A stretch of 64,000 bases of DNA from JAXGQE01 sp040766585 (GCA_040766585.1 JAXGQE010000005.1:162896-226895), one strand, 5' to 3'. Shown: positions 16,624 to 26,331, counted from the first letter of the stretch. Notes: generated by a model from the sequence alone, not told the origin. A program made the numbers and translations.

Positions 16624-16986
16624 ATGAGCAAGGAGATTGCTACTGAATATGGGAACATCGAAATCACAGAAGAGGTGATTGCGACTATCGCAGGCGTTGC
16701 CGCTGTGGAGTGCTACGGGATTGTGGGTATGGCTTCCAAACGATTGAAAGATGGTTTGGTGGAGCTGCTTGGCCGTGAGAATTTAAGCCGGGGTGTTTCG
16801 GTTAAAATCTCTGAAGACGATATCGTAATACAGCTAAACATAATCGTCGGATATGGAGTGAGAATATCAGAAGTGGCTGCCAATGTGCGCGATAAAGTGA
16901 AGTATATGGTTGAGTCCATGAGCGGTCTGCAGGTTTCAAAAGTCAATATTCACGTGCGTGGTGTCAAAGTAGGCAGCAACAAGTAG
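16624..16986 (+). CDS. Asp23/Gls24 family envelope-stress protein
   Basis: A 120-residue Gls24/Asp23 family protein (YloU type) that in relatives sits near the membrane and is linked to envelope stress. The family signature is seen in the N-terminal GNIEITEEVIATIAGVAA and the C-terminal VKVNIHVRGV-like strand (here VSKVNIHVRGVKV). The start at ATG 16624 follows AAGGAGGCTTCACAGC; the frame opens earlier, at 16600, without a ribosome site. fakA starts within 20 bp, the usual pairing in Bacillota. Confidence 0.92.
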   Translation: MSKEIATEYGNIEITEEVIATIAGVAAVECYGIVGMASKRLKDGLVELLGRENLSRGVSVKISEDDIVIQLNIIVGYGVRISEVAANVRDKVKYMVESMSGLQVSKVNIHVRGVKVGSNK

Positions 16987-17003
16987 GGAGGATGGGTCCG
17001 GAG

Positions 17004-18662
17004 ATGGATTTGATCAACGGGGCGATACTGAAAGATATGATCATGGCAAGTGCCAGCCGGCTGGATGCTCACAAAAAAGAAGTGGATGCACTCAATGTAT
17101 TCCCGGTGCCTGACGGAGATACCGGGACGAACATGTCTTTGACCATACTGTCAGCTGTCAAGGAGATGAACAAATCAGCTTCAGGAACGCTGCCGGCGAT
17201 TGCAGGAGCACTGAGTTCCGGATCACTCATGGGAGCCCGGGGAAACTCGGGGGTCATTCTCTCGCAGATATTTCGCGGATTTGCCAAGAGCATCGGTGAC
17301 AAGAAGGAAATCAACAGCCGGCAGTTTGCCGTAGCCCTGCAGGAAGGTGCAAATACAGCCTATCGAGCGGTTATGAGACCGGTGGAAGGTACAATCCTGA
17401 CTGTTGCGCGGGAAGCTGCTGAAGGAGCTATTAATGGTTGTTATGATACAGCGGATATTGCGGCTGTCCTGGAGCGGGCGATTGAGCACGGCAGGGTCGC
17501 TTTGAGTAAGACACCCGAGCTTTTGCCTGTTCTTAAGCATGCCGGTGTGGTGGATGCCGGCGGAAAGGGATTCATCCTGATTCTTGAAGGCGCACTGATG
17601 GCTCTGCAAGGAGACTATGTGCCGGTGGTGGATACGGTACCTCAGGAGGTGACGGTACCCGTCGAACCGGCGGAACCGAAGAAGAAACTTCTGTACCCAT
17701 ACTGCACTGAGCTTTTGCTGCAGCGAAATGGAGACAGTTTGTCTGAATCTGTCATCCGCAGCCGGCTGGAGCAGTGGGGTGATTCGATGCTGGTGGTGGG
17801 TACCGGAGAATTGATCAAGATTCACATTCACACCAATGATCCGGGTACGATTCTCAACTATTGCGGAAAAATTGGTGAGATGCGTGATATAAAAATTGAT
17901 AATATGAATTACCAGCATCGATCGACATTAACGGATGAAGAGCAATCGATGATGTATGAAGAGGATGAAGCAGATGTTGAAGTAGGTCATGACTGGGTGC
18001 TGAAGAAACAGTATGGCATAGTGGCTGTCTCTGCTGGAGATGGACTGGCTGAAACCCTCCGCAGCCTGGGGGTGGATGTGGTAGTGACCGGGGGGCAAAC
18101 CATGAATCCAAGCACAGAAGATTTGGCCAACGCAGCAAGAACTGTGGAAGCAGAACGAATCCTGGTGCTGCCCAACAACAGCAATATCATTATGGCAGCC
18201 CGGCAGGTTGCGGAGGTTTTGGATCGACCGGTGGATGTTATACCGACCCGATCCATTCCCGAAGGAATTGCTGCCGTGCTGGCTTTCGATGTAGAGGCGA
18301 CTCCTGAGGATAACACCGAGCGAATGACTCAAGCCGCTGAAATGGTCAAAACCGGAGAAGTGACGTATGCTGTCAGGGACTCCAACATGGGCGGCCTGAT
18401 GGTGTGTGAAGGGGACTTTATCGGCATGTTTGACCGTGAAATTCGTGTGTGCGGAAAGGATTTGCACAATGTAGTTCTGCAACTGCTGGATTCGATGGTC
18501 ACTGAAGAAGATGTGCTGATAACTTTCTATTACGGCCAGGATGTACCCCTGCAGGAAGCAGAACAGCTCCTGAGTGATGCTGAAAAACAGTATCCGAATC
18601 TGGATATTGAAATGTATCCGGGAGGACAGCCGTTATACTTTTATCTGGTTTCTGTAGAATAA
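17004..18662 (+). CDS. fakA: Fatty acid kinase ATP-binding subunit (DAK2 domain, YloV)
   Basis: Phosphorylates fatty acids that are held by a FakB (DegV-family) protein, feeding acyl-phosphate to PlsX or PlsY. It is about 552 residues. The N-terminal DAK2-type nucleotide domain has VPDGDTGTNMS (metal-binding aspartates) and GARGNSGVILSQ. A middle domain and a C-terminal FakA domain follow. GGGAGG lies at 16986-16991, so ATG 17004 has better spacing than ATG 16992, but both are possible. The partner DegV gene lies 2.8 kb downstream, separated by an aldehyde oxidoreductase cassette that is unusual here. Confidence 0.92.
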   Translation: MDLINGAILKDMIMASASRLDAHKKEVDALNVFPVPDGDTGTNMSLTILSAVKEMNKSASGTLPAIAGALSSGSLMGARGNSGVILSQIFRGFAKSIGDKKEINSRQFAVALQEGANTAYRAVMRPVEGTILTVAREAAEGAINGCYDTADIAAVLERAIEHGRVALSKTPELLPVLKHAGVVDAGGKGFILILEGALMALQGDYVPVVDTVPQEVTVPVEPAEPKKKLLYPYCTELLLQRNGDSLSESVIRSRLEQWGDSMLVVGTGELIKIHIHTNDPGTILNYCGKIGEMRDIKIDNMNYQHRSTLTDEEQSMMYEEDEADVEVGHDWVLKKQYGIVAVSAGDGLAETLRSLGVDVVVTGGQTMNPSTEDLANAARTVEAERILVLPNNSNIIMAARQVAEVLDRPVDVIPTRSIPEGIAAVLAFDVEATPEDNTERMTQAAEMVKTGEVTYAVRDSNMGGLMVCEGDFIGMFDREIRVCGKDLHNVVLQLLDSMVTEEDVLITFYYGQDVPLQEAEQLLSDAEKQYPNLDIEMYPGGQPLYFYLVSVE

Positions 18663-18685
18663 TTCTCGAAGGAGGTTACGATTGG

Positions 18686-19081
18686 ATGAAACGCTTAGTA
18701 AAGGATGAAAAAATCTGCGTCGAATGCCATCGCTGCGAAGAAGTTTGTGCGCAGGCATATTTCAAGTCAAAGGATATCCGCAAAGCCCGGCTGCATGTGG
18801 AAAGAAACAAAGAAGGGGATATTCACATCGACATCTGTACCCAATGTGGAAAATGCATCGATGTATGCCCGGTCATGGCCATTAGCCGCAACCCTAAAAA
18901 TGGCGTAGTCTATGTGGATAAAAGCAAATGCGTGGGATGCTTCATGTGTGTGGCAGTCTGCCCGTTTGATGTCATGATGCAGCACGTTGATGAATTGGAA
19001 CCGTTTAAATGCATTGCCTGTGGATTGTGTACGAAAGAATGTCCGACCCATGCCATTACGCTTCAGGAGGTGGATGAATAA
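18686..19081 (+). CDS. Polyferredoxin with four [4Fe-4S] sites
   Basis: A 131-residue electron carrier with 16 cysteines in four cluster motifs: CVECHRCEEVC, CTQCGKCIDVC, CVGCFMCVAVC and CIACGLCTKEC. Each is followed by a proline or related residue. It starts 23 bp after fakA with GAAGGAGGTTACGATTGG. It ends at the AOR gene's start, with TAATG overlap, so the two are coupled. It most likely carries electrons from the AOR to the ferredoxin pool or a redox partner. Confidence 0.9.
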   Translation: MKRLVKDEKICVECHRCEEVCAQAYFKSKDIRKARLHVERNKEGDIHIDICTQCGKCIDVCPVMAISRNPKNGVVYVDKSKCVGCFMCVAVCPFDVMMQHVDELEPFKCIACGLCTKECPTHAITLQEVDE

Positions 19082-21228
19082 TGGACCCGCATGTTACATT
19101 GAAGCCAATCGCAGAATTTCGATATGAAAAAAGGCCCATTGACAGAGGATACAACAATCGCACACTGTATGTGAATGTGTCCGACCATACAATTTCGGAG
19201 AAACCGGTCAGCGAAGAAATGAAAGAGAAATTCATTGGAGGCAAGGGGTTCGGCCTGAAACTGCTATGGGATGGGACCCGTCCGGATACCAAATGGGATG
19301 ATCCCGACAACGAAATTATCATTGCCCCCGGTCCAGTGGCGGGTGTTACCCAGTACCCGGGTTCTGGGAAATCACTGGTCGTGTCCATATCACCGGCAAC
19401 GGATCTGCCGATTGATTCCAATGTGGGCGGATATTTTGGGCCTTACTTAAAATTTGCAGGATTTGACGCTCTTGAAATTCAGGGTAAAGCCGACCGTGAG
19501 GTAATCGTATTTATTGATGGCAACGAAGGTACAGTATCCATCGATGAGATTGACCTGGACACTTCGGATGCACACAAAGTCTCCGAAATTCTTACTGAAT
19601 ACTATGCCAGGGATGAAGAGGACAAACGCAACGTTTCCGTTGTTACATCCGGTTCAGCGGCCAAATACTCGTATCTGGGCGTTCTGAATTTCAGCTTTTA
19701 CGACATGCGGCGGAAAGTAGCGCGAATGAAGCAAGCCGGCAGAGGAGGCATAGGAACTGTCTTCTCCAACAAAAATATCAAAGCACTGGTTACCCGGTTT
19801 GCGGGGACAAAAGGGGATTTAAACAACAGTGCCGATTATGACAAAGTGGTACGAACCGGTTTAAAGCTTCACCGAGAAATGGAACGGATGGACAACAAGA
19901 CATTCCGTATGCGTGAAACCGGAACGGCGAATCTGACTGATACAATGGACCAGTACGATCTGCTGCCAGTCATGAACTTTCAGTTCGGCAGCCATCAAGA
20001 TGCCAAGAATATCTATAAAAATGAGTTTAAAGAGAAGTATTTGACTCAAGGCCTTCCGGATGGATGCTGGTATGGATGTTCGATGGGCTGCGCCAAAACG
20101 GCGGATAATTTTACTTTGCTGACCGGACCATACAAAGGGCAAAAGGTCACTGTTGACGGACCGGAATATGAGAATGTAGCCGGGCTGGGGGCCAATATGG
20201 GTATTTTTGATCCCCAGTATGTGCTGGAAGCCAACTTCTACTGCGATACCTACGGAATTGATACGATTTCGTTTGCCACAGCCGGTGCTTTTGCCATGGA
20301 GTGTTTTGAACGGGGGTTGATTACCGTAGAACACACCGAAGGGTTGGAGCTGAAATTCGGTAGCGCTCATGCTGCACTGGAGCTGCTGCATCAGATGTCC
20401 CGAAATGAAGGGATTGGGGCCATTGTCGGCAAAGGGGTCCGAAAGATGAAAGAATATTTTGCTCAGCACTTTGGGGCAGATTTGAAGTTCATGCAGGATA
20501 TCGGCATGGAAGTAAAGGGGCTTGAGTTTGCCGAATATATGCCGAAAGAATCACTTGCCCAGCAGGGTGGATTTGCTTTGGCCAACAAAGGCCCTCAGCA
20601 TGATGAAGCGTGGCTGATTTTTATGGATATGGTCAACAATCAAATACCGACTTTTGAGGATAAAGCAGAAGCTCTCCACTATTTCCCGGTATTCAGAACG
20701 TGGTTTGGGTTGATGGGTTTTTGCAAACTACCCTGGAACGATATATTTCCGGAGAATAACAAATACCAGCATGAAGCCCATAAGATCCCGGAGCATGTGA
20801 TGAACTATGTCAATCTGTTCGGCGCTGTAACCGGAAAACAAATCGACATACCGGAAATGCTGAGGCAGTCTGAACGGGTGTACAATTTCCAGAGAGTATT
20901 TAATTTACGCAGAGGATATGGGCGACGTGTCGATGATCGGCCTCCTTACCGGGCAGTTGGTCCGGTTACCAGGGAAGAATATGAATCGCGAGCGGAACGG
21001 TATGACAAACAACTGGTTGAGATTTTGAAACTGGATCCGGCTGCCATGAGTGTGGATGAAAAAATCAAGGCTCTTCGGACCCATCGGGAAAAGCAGTATG
21101 AATTGCTGGTTGACGCGGTGTACAAACGAAGAGGATGGAACAGTGATGGAATCCCAACGGTAGAACACCTGCAGTCCATTGGGATGGATCTCCCGGAAGT
21201 ACTGGACATTGTGAGGGCTAATCAATGA
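19081..21228 (+). CDS. Aldehyde ferredoxin oxidoreductase family enzyme (tungsten type)
   Basis: A tungsten- or molybdenum-pterin enzyme that typically oxidises aldehydes to carboxylic acids, with ferredoxin as acceptor. At 715 residues it is longer than classic AOR (about 610), with N- and C-terminal extensions. Family marks are FIGGKGFGLKLLWD, a pterin-binding AGRGGIGTVFSNKNIKAL, and a CWYGCSMGCAK iron-sulfur loop (about residues 329-340) with a later Cys in GFCKLPW. It overlaps the ferredoxin gene before it and the ThiS-like gene after it (ATGA). The specificity (aldehyde, acyl or BamB-like) cannot be read from sequence. Confidence 0.88.
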   Translation: MDPHVTLKPIAEFRYEKRPIDRGYNNRTLYVNVSDHTISEKPVSEEMKEKFIGGKGFGLKLLWDGTRPDTKWDDPDNEIIIAPGPVAGVTQYPGSGKSLVVSISPATDLPIDSNVGGYFGPYLKFAGFDALEIQGKADREVIVFIDGNEGTVSIDEIDLDTSDAHKVSEILTEYYARDEEDKRNVSVVTSGSAAKYSYLGVLNFSFYDMRRKVARMKQAGRGGIGTVFSNKNIKALVTRFAGTKGDLNNSADYDKVVRTGLKLHREMERMDNKTFRMRETGTANLTDTMDQYDLLPVMNFQFGSHQDAKNIYKNEFKEKYLTQGLPDGCWYGCSMGCAKTADNFTLLTGPYKGQKVTVDGPEYENVAGLGANMGIFDPQYVLEANFYCDTYGIDTISFATAGAFAMECFERGLITVEHTEGLELKFGSAHAALELLHQMSRNEGIGAIVGKGVRKMKEYFAQHFGADLKFMQDIGMEVKGLEFAEYMPKESLAQQGGFALANKGPQHDEAWLIFMDMVNNQIPTFEDKAEALHYFPVFRTWFGLMGFCKLPWNDIFPENNKYQHEAHKIPEHVMNYVNLFGAVTGKQIDIPEMLRQSERVYNFQRVFNLRRGYGRRVDDRPPYRAVGPVTREEYESRAERYDKQLVEILKLDPAAMSVDEKIKALRTHREKQYELLVDAVYKRRGWNSDGIPTVEHLQSIGMDLPEVLDIVRANQ

Positions 21229-21413
21229 TTACCGTCAACAATCGGCCTTTCCCTTTTCAGGAGGGAATGACGGTTCAGGATGTTTTGTCTGAATTGCAGT
21301 ATGTTTATGAGGGATTGGTCATACGAGTCAATGATCGTGTTGTGGAAGACCGGGGCTGGAGTCTCCGGGACGGCGACGACCTTAAAATCATTCACATTTG
21401 CCACGGGGGCTAA
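21225..21413 (+). CDS. ThiS/MoaD-like sulfur carrier
   Basis: A 62-residue ubiquitin-fold sulfur carrier ending HICHGG, with the C-terminal Gly-Gly used for thiocarboxylate formation. The short length and central VIRVNDRVVEDRGW match the ThiS/MoaD family. It overlaps the AOR stop (ATGA), so it is made with that enzyme and probably supplies sulfur for the pterin dithiolene of its cofactor. A role in thiamine synthesis is less likely because no thi genes are nearby. Its activating MoeB-like enzyme is not in this window. Confidence 0.85.
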   Translation: MITVNNRPFPFQEGMTVQDVLSELQYVYEGLVIRVNDRVVEDRGWSLRDGDDLKIIHICHGG

Positions 21414-21431
21414 CTGAGAGGAGCGGTTTGC

Positions 21432-22283
21432 ATGGTAAAGATTGTCACTGACAGCACGTCCGATATCCCAAAGGAACTTATTGAGAAACATGGAATCCAA
21501 GTCATTCCCCTTACCATCTTTTTTGGAGATGAAGCTTACAAAGACGGTATTGACCTGACCCCTGAGACCTTCATTGATAAGTTGAAATCAGCCAAAGATC
21601 TTCCAACAACGTCACAACCATCTCCAGGCGACTTTGCCCAACTTTATCGGGAACTGACGGCAGACGGTAGTGAAGTGGTTTCACTGCACATATCATCTGG
21701 ACTGAGCGGTACCTATCAGTCCGCAGTCCTGGGAGCGGACATGTTGGAAAATGGAACCGTCTTCCCCATAGACACCCGAACAGCTACCGTGGGACTAGCT
21801 ATGCTGGCGGTGGCTGCAGCTAAAATGGCTGAAGCAGGGGAAACGGGCGAAACCATTTCCAATCGAATCCATGAAATGGTCACCAAGCACCATCTGTTTT
21901 TAGCAGTGGATACTTTGGAGTTCCTGCAAAAAGGAGGACGTATCGGCCGGGCTCAGGGTCTTTTGGGTTCTCTGCTGAATATCAAACCGCTGCTGCGGCT
22001 GGTGGACGGGATCGTAACTCCGGTGGAGAAAATCCGTGGTTTCAATAAAGCACTTCAGCGTATTGTGGATGTTGCGCTATCTGAAATTCATGAGGGCGAC
22101 AAGGTTGAATTTGGAGTGGCCCATATCGGGAATCCCCGGGGCGTTGAGTTTATGGTGAGCAGAATCAAAGAGAAGTATCCGGATTCAAGTATAATGATCA
22201 CCGACGGCGGACCGGTCATCGGGGCTCATGTGGGACCGGGAACCGTAGGCGTGGTCGTTCAAATAATCCCTGATTTCAACTAA
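21432..22283 (+). CDS. DegV-family fatty-acid-binding protein (FakB-like)
   Basis: Binds a fatty acid and presents it to FakA for phosphorylation. The 283-residue protein shows the DegV landmarks: IVTDSTSDIPKEL, TSQPSPGDF, SSGLSGTYQSA, DTLEFLQKGGRIG with its conserved Arg, and a C-terminal DGGPVIGAHVGPGTVGV. It has GAGAGGAGCGG before the ATG. Its position before recG and after fakA is the typical block, but here the AOR trio is in between. It ends in a compact terminator. Confidence 0.93.
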   Translation: MVKIVTDSTSDIPKELIEKHGIQVIPLTIFFGDEAYKDGIDLTPETFIDKLKSAKDLPTTSQPSPGDFAQLYRELTADGSEVVSLHISSGLSGTYQSAVLGADMLENGTVFPIDTRTATVGLAMLAVAAAKMAEAGETGETISNRIHEMVTKHHLFLAVDTLEFLQKGGRIGRAQGLLGSLLNIKPLLRLVDGIVTPVEKIRGFNKALQRIVDVALSEIHEGDKVEFGVAHIGNPRGVEFMVSRIKEKYPDSSIMITDGGPVIGAHVGPGTVGVVVQIIPDFN

Positions 22284-22304
22284 GCACCCGTACGGGTGCT
22301 TTTC
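22283..22304 (+). terminator. Terminator after degV
   Basis: AGCACCCGTACGGGTGCT (22283-22300) is a perfect palindrome followed by TTTCC. It separates the fak-AOR unit from recG. Confidence 0.75.
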
Positions 22305-22368
22305 CTTGTGGATGGCGTTTTACCAGAGAGCGAATCCTGATCAGGGTATCATTGAAGGTGGTTGGCAG

Positions 22369-24681
22369 ATGAGAGAGAGTATTCTGAAGCAGATAATTGA
22401 AATGGTGGAGATGGGAACTGAAACCGGTGACCAGAGCAAGAAAGGAACCAAGAATGAGTTCCAGTCTGTGCAGCAAAAGCTAAAAGATCTGAATCAAAGC
22501 GGCAATCTGACTGCTTTGGATATGGCCGTGTGGAAGCACAGATTCCAGTCATCATCGGTACCACCTACGGAGGACGACCAGCGTCAATGGGCCCGCCTTC
22601 TTCAGTATTGGAAGGAAAATCCAGCCCTGCGTTCCATTCACCACGGTTTGGGGATTGGCCCTTCACGTCAGAAAATTTTTGCTGGAATGGGCATTTACAG
22701 CCTGAGGGATCTACTGACCTATTTTCCAAAAAGATATGAAGACAGAAGCCGGATTGTTACAATCGGAGAAGTAAGCGACGGGGATATAGCAACGGTGATT
22801 GGAACGGTTGTCAACGTCAGCGAACAAAGAACACGGGGAAGGATGCGATTGCTGAAAGTCACTGTCCAAGATGATAGCGGCGTCATGCAGGCTGTCTGGT
22901 TTAACCAGCCGTTTTTGAAACAGCAGATGAAAAAGGGCCGTGAGCTGATTTTCAGCGGGAAAGCCCAGTATCGGTTCGGACAGATGCAGATGGCTAACCC
23001 AACATGGGAGAACCATGAGCAAGATGAAACAACCCACAGCGGCCGGATTGTCCCGGTTTACTCATTGGTGGACGCCATGCCCCAAAAAGTGATGAGACGG
23101 ATTATGATGCACAATGTGGACCGGGAGGCTTCCCGCTGGCAGTTCTGGGTTCCGGACAAGTACCGCAGGAAACATCAACTACCGGATGGGCAGGAGGCTC
23201 TTCGGAATATCCATTTTCCAGAGGATGATACGGCTCAAAAAAAGGCAAGACGGTTTCTGGTCTATGAAGAACTGTTTCTTTTGCAGCTCTATATCCAGCT
23301 GCAGAGAAAGAATTACCAGACTCAGTTTTCCGGGATCTCCCAACCGCTTCAAAAGAAGTTTTTTGATCGATTCCTCAATCTTTTGCCGTTTCAATTAACG
23401 GAAGCGCAAAGCCGGGTAATCCGGGAGATATTCGAGGATATGGAAAAGCCTGAGCCGATGAACCGCCTTCTGCAGGGAGATGTGGGATCCGGAAAAACAC
23501 TGGTCGCCGCAGCCGCCTTGATCAACGCAGCTGCCAATGGCTATCAGGGTGTCATGATGGTGCCGACAGAAATACTGGCGGAACAGCATTTTTTGAAGCT
23601 TCATCCCTATTTTGACCATCTGGGCATACGCTGCCGTCTTCTGACAGGAGGAATGCGCCGACAGGATAAACAGGCACTGCATTACGCAATCTCGCAAGGG
23701 GAAGTTGATACGGTAATCGGAACCCATGCTTTGCTCCAGGATCCTGTGGCGTTTCCAAAACTCAGTTTAGTGATTACCGATGAACAGCACCGGTTCGGGG
23801 TCGGACAGAGGAGCGTTCTTCAGAATAAAGGGGAAAGTCCGGATGTGTTGGTCATGTCTGCCACACCCATTCCCCGCACCATGACTCTAACCATCTTTGG
23901 GGATCTGGATGTTTCCACCATCGATCAGATGCCTCCGGGAAGGCAGATTATTAAAACGTACCGGGCCAACACGTCCATGCGTCCCCGGGTGTATCGTTTC
24001 GTGCATCAGCAAGTTGAAGAAGGTCGGCAAGCCTATATTGTATGTCCTTTGGTGGAGGAATCGGAAAAGCTGCAGACCGAGTCAGCTGTTGAAACAGCAG
24101 AGAGGCTGAAATCGGGAGAATTTTCGGATTTGCAGGTGGGCCTTGTGCATGGACGAATGTCTGCCGAGGAGAAAGAATCCACCATGACAATGTTTCGGCA
24201 GGGGGACATCGATGTGCTGGTGGCAACCACCGTCATCGAGGTGGGGGTGGATGTCCCCAATGCCGCGGTCATGGTTATTGAAGGAGCTGACCGGTTTGGG
24301 CTGTCCCAACTGCACCAGTTGAGGGGACGGGTTGGCAGGGGGTCTCACGAATCGTACTGTATACTGGTGGCTGATGCGGAAAATGACAGTGGAAATGACC
24401 GGCTGGATGTTCTGTGCCGTTTTCACGATGGTTTCCGCATTGCTGAAGAGGATTTGCGAATTCGAGGTGCCGGCGAGTATCTAGGACGTCGGCAGCATGG
24501 TGCCGGCAACCTGAAAATTGCTGATTTGCTCCAGGATCATGCTGCGATGGAGATTGCCAGGCAGGATGCTATAGAGATTGTGAATAATGAAATGGATGCT
24601 ATGGAAAAGGAATTCCCTACCATCCATGAAGAACTGTTATATCGTTTTGGGAGTGAAGAAGACATTGCATCCCTGACTTGA
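22369..24681 (+). CDS. recG: ATP-dependent DNA helicase RecG
   Basis: Reverses stalled replication forks and processes branched DNA. It is 770 residues, longer than the usual 680-700 because of an N-terminal extension of about 90 residues before the wedge (OB) domain. The helicase motifs are clear: QGDVGSGKTLVA (Walker A), DEQHRFGVGQR, the motif III SATPIPRTMT, and motif VI HQLRGRVGRG. ATG 22369 follows GAAGGTGGTTGGCAG; an earlier GTG at 22306 lies on the terminator and is unlikely. The insertion sequence downstream has a target duplication beginning in the last base of the recG stop. Confidence 0.95.
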   Translation: MRESILKQIIEMVEMGTETGDQSKKGTKNEFQSVQQKLKDLNQSGNLTALDMAVWKHRFQSSSVPPTEDDQRQWARLLQYWKENPALRSIHHGLGIGPSRQKIFAGMGIYSLRDLLTYFPKRYEDRSRIVTIGEVSDGDIATVIGTVVNVSEQRTRGRMRLLKVTVQDDSGVMQAVWFNQPFLKQQMKKGRELIFSGKAQYRFGQMQMANPTWENHEQDETTHSGRIVPVYSLVDAMPQKVMRRIMMHNVDREASRWQFWVPDKYRRKHQLPDGQEALRNIHFPEDDTAQKKARRFLVYEELFLLQLYIQLQRKNYQTQFSGISQPLQKKFFDRFLNLLPFQLTEAQSRVIREIFEDMEKPEPMNRLLQGDVGSGKTLVAAAALINAAANGYQGVMMVPTEILAEQHFLKLHPYFDHLGIRCRLLTGGMRRQDKQALHYAISQGEVDTVIGTHALLQDPVAFPKLSLVITDEQHRFGVGQRSVLQNKGESPDVLVMSATPIPRTMTLTIFGDLDVSTIDQMPPGRQIIKTYRANTSMRPRVYRFVHQQVEEGRQAYIVCPLVEESEKLQTESAVETAERLKSGEFSDLQVGLVHGRMSAEEKESTMTMFRQGDIDVLVATTVIEVGVDVPNAAVMVIEGADRFGLSQLHQLRGRVGRGSHESYCILVADAENDSGNDRLDVLCRFHDGFRIAEEDLRIRGAGEYLGRRQHGAGNLKIADLLQDHAAMEIARQDAIEIVNNEMDAMEKEFPTIHEELLYRFGSEEDIASLT

Positions 24682-24699
24682 GATATTTCGACAGGTCAT
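24681..24699. repeat. Left copy of 19-bp target duplication
   Basis: AGATATTTCGACAGGTCAT, identical to 26294-26312. It begins in the last base of the recG stop codon, so the insertion did not change the RecG protein. Confidence 0.85.
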
Positions 24700-26293
24700 G
24701 TCAATAACTTGAGAAAATGTCACTCTAGAATTGGTTTAATTAACTTGAGAAAATGTCACCCCCGGATACAGGGAATATGGGGCTCTGCCCCACACCCCGC
24801 CCTGCCGGGAAGCGAGGGCCTGTACGACAGACCCCCGCAAAAAGGGTTTGAATGGACGAGGGAATCAAGGGTCAAGATGAACTCGTGGGACTCGCCCTTG
24901 ATTTCCCGCATAATCAGGCATATTCTTTGAGGAAGATGTCTTCAAGGATTTGGATGATATCCCGGTTGCTTTCATCAAAAGTGATCCTTGGCCAGGCGAT
25001 GTGGCCGTATTTGAAGTAATGTTCATCGGGAAGAGAAGTATAGATCTGACGAGCAGGAGCCTTAGGTTTGGGATTTTTTTCGGCTTGATAAAGGGGATCA
25101 CCTGGTAAAAATGCTGATGATGCTGCACCTTAATACCAAAGGCCGGACTGATAAGGACACGGACCGGAGTTTTGGGAGCCAGGGCAGCCTGAAGGATCTG
25201 GAAATGGCGATTAGAAAAAGAGAAGACATGGCCTGCGTCAATGATGCGCTGGTGTTTGACACAAAGGGTGTGATCCACCAATGTGGAGTCGGGAACATCC
25301 CTAAAAGCGGAATCCGGTTCAAGAGGAGCCACTGCAAAACGCTCGTTGGAACGCTTGATGTAGGCAGGGAGGAAGGCATTGGCGTCACCGATATTTGTGA
25401 TACCGGCGATTTTAAACTCGACGGGAGACGGCTTTGGAGAGTGTCCCAGAGTTTTTCCACTCGTCCTTTGGCCTGGGGTGAACGTGCTTTATGCATGGTG
25501 ATACCCAGTTCATCCATCGCCCGGCTGAATTGGGTGTGGGGGATCTGCTGGCCGTCAAGCTGATCCTGGATGGAGAGGGAGGCGGCTTTGGGTGAGACAA
25601 ATATGGAGTGGCGGTCCGTGTAGAGGCTGACAGGAATACCGCAGTTGAGAAGCATTTGTCGGGCAACAGCAAAGTACCCCATCAGGCATTCATGGGGGGT
25701 TAAAAAGGCTCCCACAATCTCACCGGTGGCATCGTCAACGGCGCCGTGGAGAGTAAACTTCTCAGGGGTGGAAAACCATTCAAAGGGAGTGGCATCCATC
25801 TGAATCAGAGTACCCCTGCGGCCTTGCGCTTGCGGCGGTGGTGGGATTTGCGTTTGCGCCTCTTTTTGGGACTTGCTAGTCCGGCTTCCGTGAGGATTTT
25901 GTACAAGGGAGTATAGCTGATGTGAATCTGTTCATGCTCTGCTAGGAGTTCCTGAAAGTGAGTAAAGTTCGCGTTGATGAAAGGCTCCTGTCCTTTGAGA
26001 CGAATGATGGCAGCCTTGAGCTGGTCGGTCACTGCGTGAGAAGGTTTACGCCCGGTATTGCTGTGAATGAGGGATTCTGGTCCCTGTTGTTGCACTCCTT
26101 TTTCAGTCTTTTGATTTGGCGCTCACTTAAATCTAGATCTTCCGCAGCTTCCTGGATCGTCACCTTACCTTCGATGACAAGGGATAGTACTTTAAATCTA
26201 TTCAGTTGTTTTTGGGTCATGAGAAATCGCACCTCGTCCATAGTGACATTTTATCAAGTTAATTACGAGGTGACATTATCACAAGTTAAACAC
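24700..26293 (-). mobile_element. IS1202-like (ISNCY group) insertion sequence, decayed
   Basis: A 1594-bp element flanked by 19-bp direct repeats (24681-24699 and 26294-26312). Its ends are inverted repeats, 24700-24723 against the complement of 26270-26293 (19 of 24 matching). Each end carries a second inner copy of the sequence TTAACTTGAnAAAATGTCAC, so each end has two iterons. It contains a broken rve-type transposase. Long target duplications (over 20 bp) are known for IS1202 relatives, which agrees with this. The family name is inference from transposase motifs. Confidence 0.8.
24865..26220 (-). pseudogene. ISNCY/IS1202-type transposase, frameshifted
   Basis: The transposase can be followed through frames. 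The N-terminal helix-turn-helix is MTQKQLNRFKVLSLVIEG...LSERQIKRLKK. A linker has basic tail residues KKRRKRKSHHRRKRK. The integrase core has DATPFEWF, TLHGAVDDATGEIVGAF, LYTDRHSIF and MDELGITMHKARSPQAKGRVEKLW. A frame change near 25430 moves the C-terminal part into another frame (VAPLEPDSAFRDVP and following). At least two breaks occur, so no intact protein is encoded. The start follows GAGGTGCGATTTCTC; the left end of the coding remains is approximate. Confidence 0.8.
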
Positions 26294-26312
26294 AGATATT
26301 TCGACAGGTCAT
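26294..26312. repeat. Right copy of 19-bp target duplication
   Basis: AGATATTTCGACAGGTCAT, a perfect copy of 24681-24699, marking the insertion boundary. Confidence 0.85.
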
Positions 26313-26331
26313 CGTAAATCATGGTGCAATA

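Noticed and set aside
25111..25563. Plus-strand frame in the IS1202-like element
   Set aside because: It is antisense to the transposase, which has clear integrase motifs.
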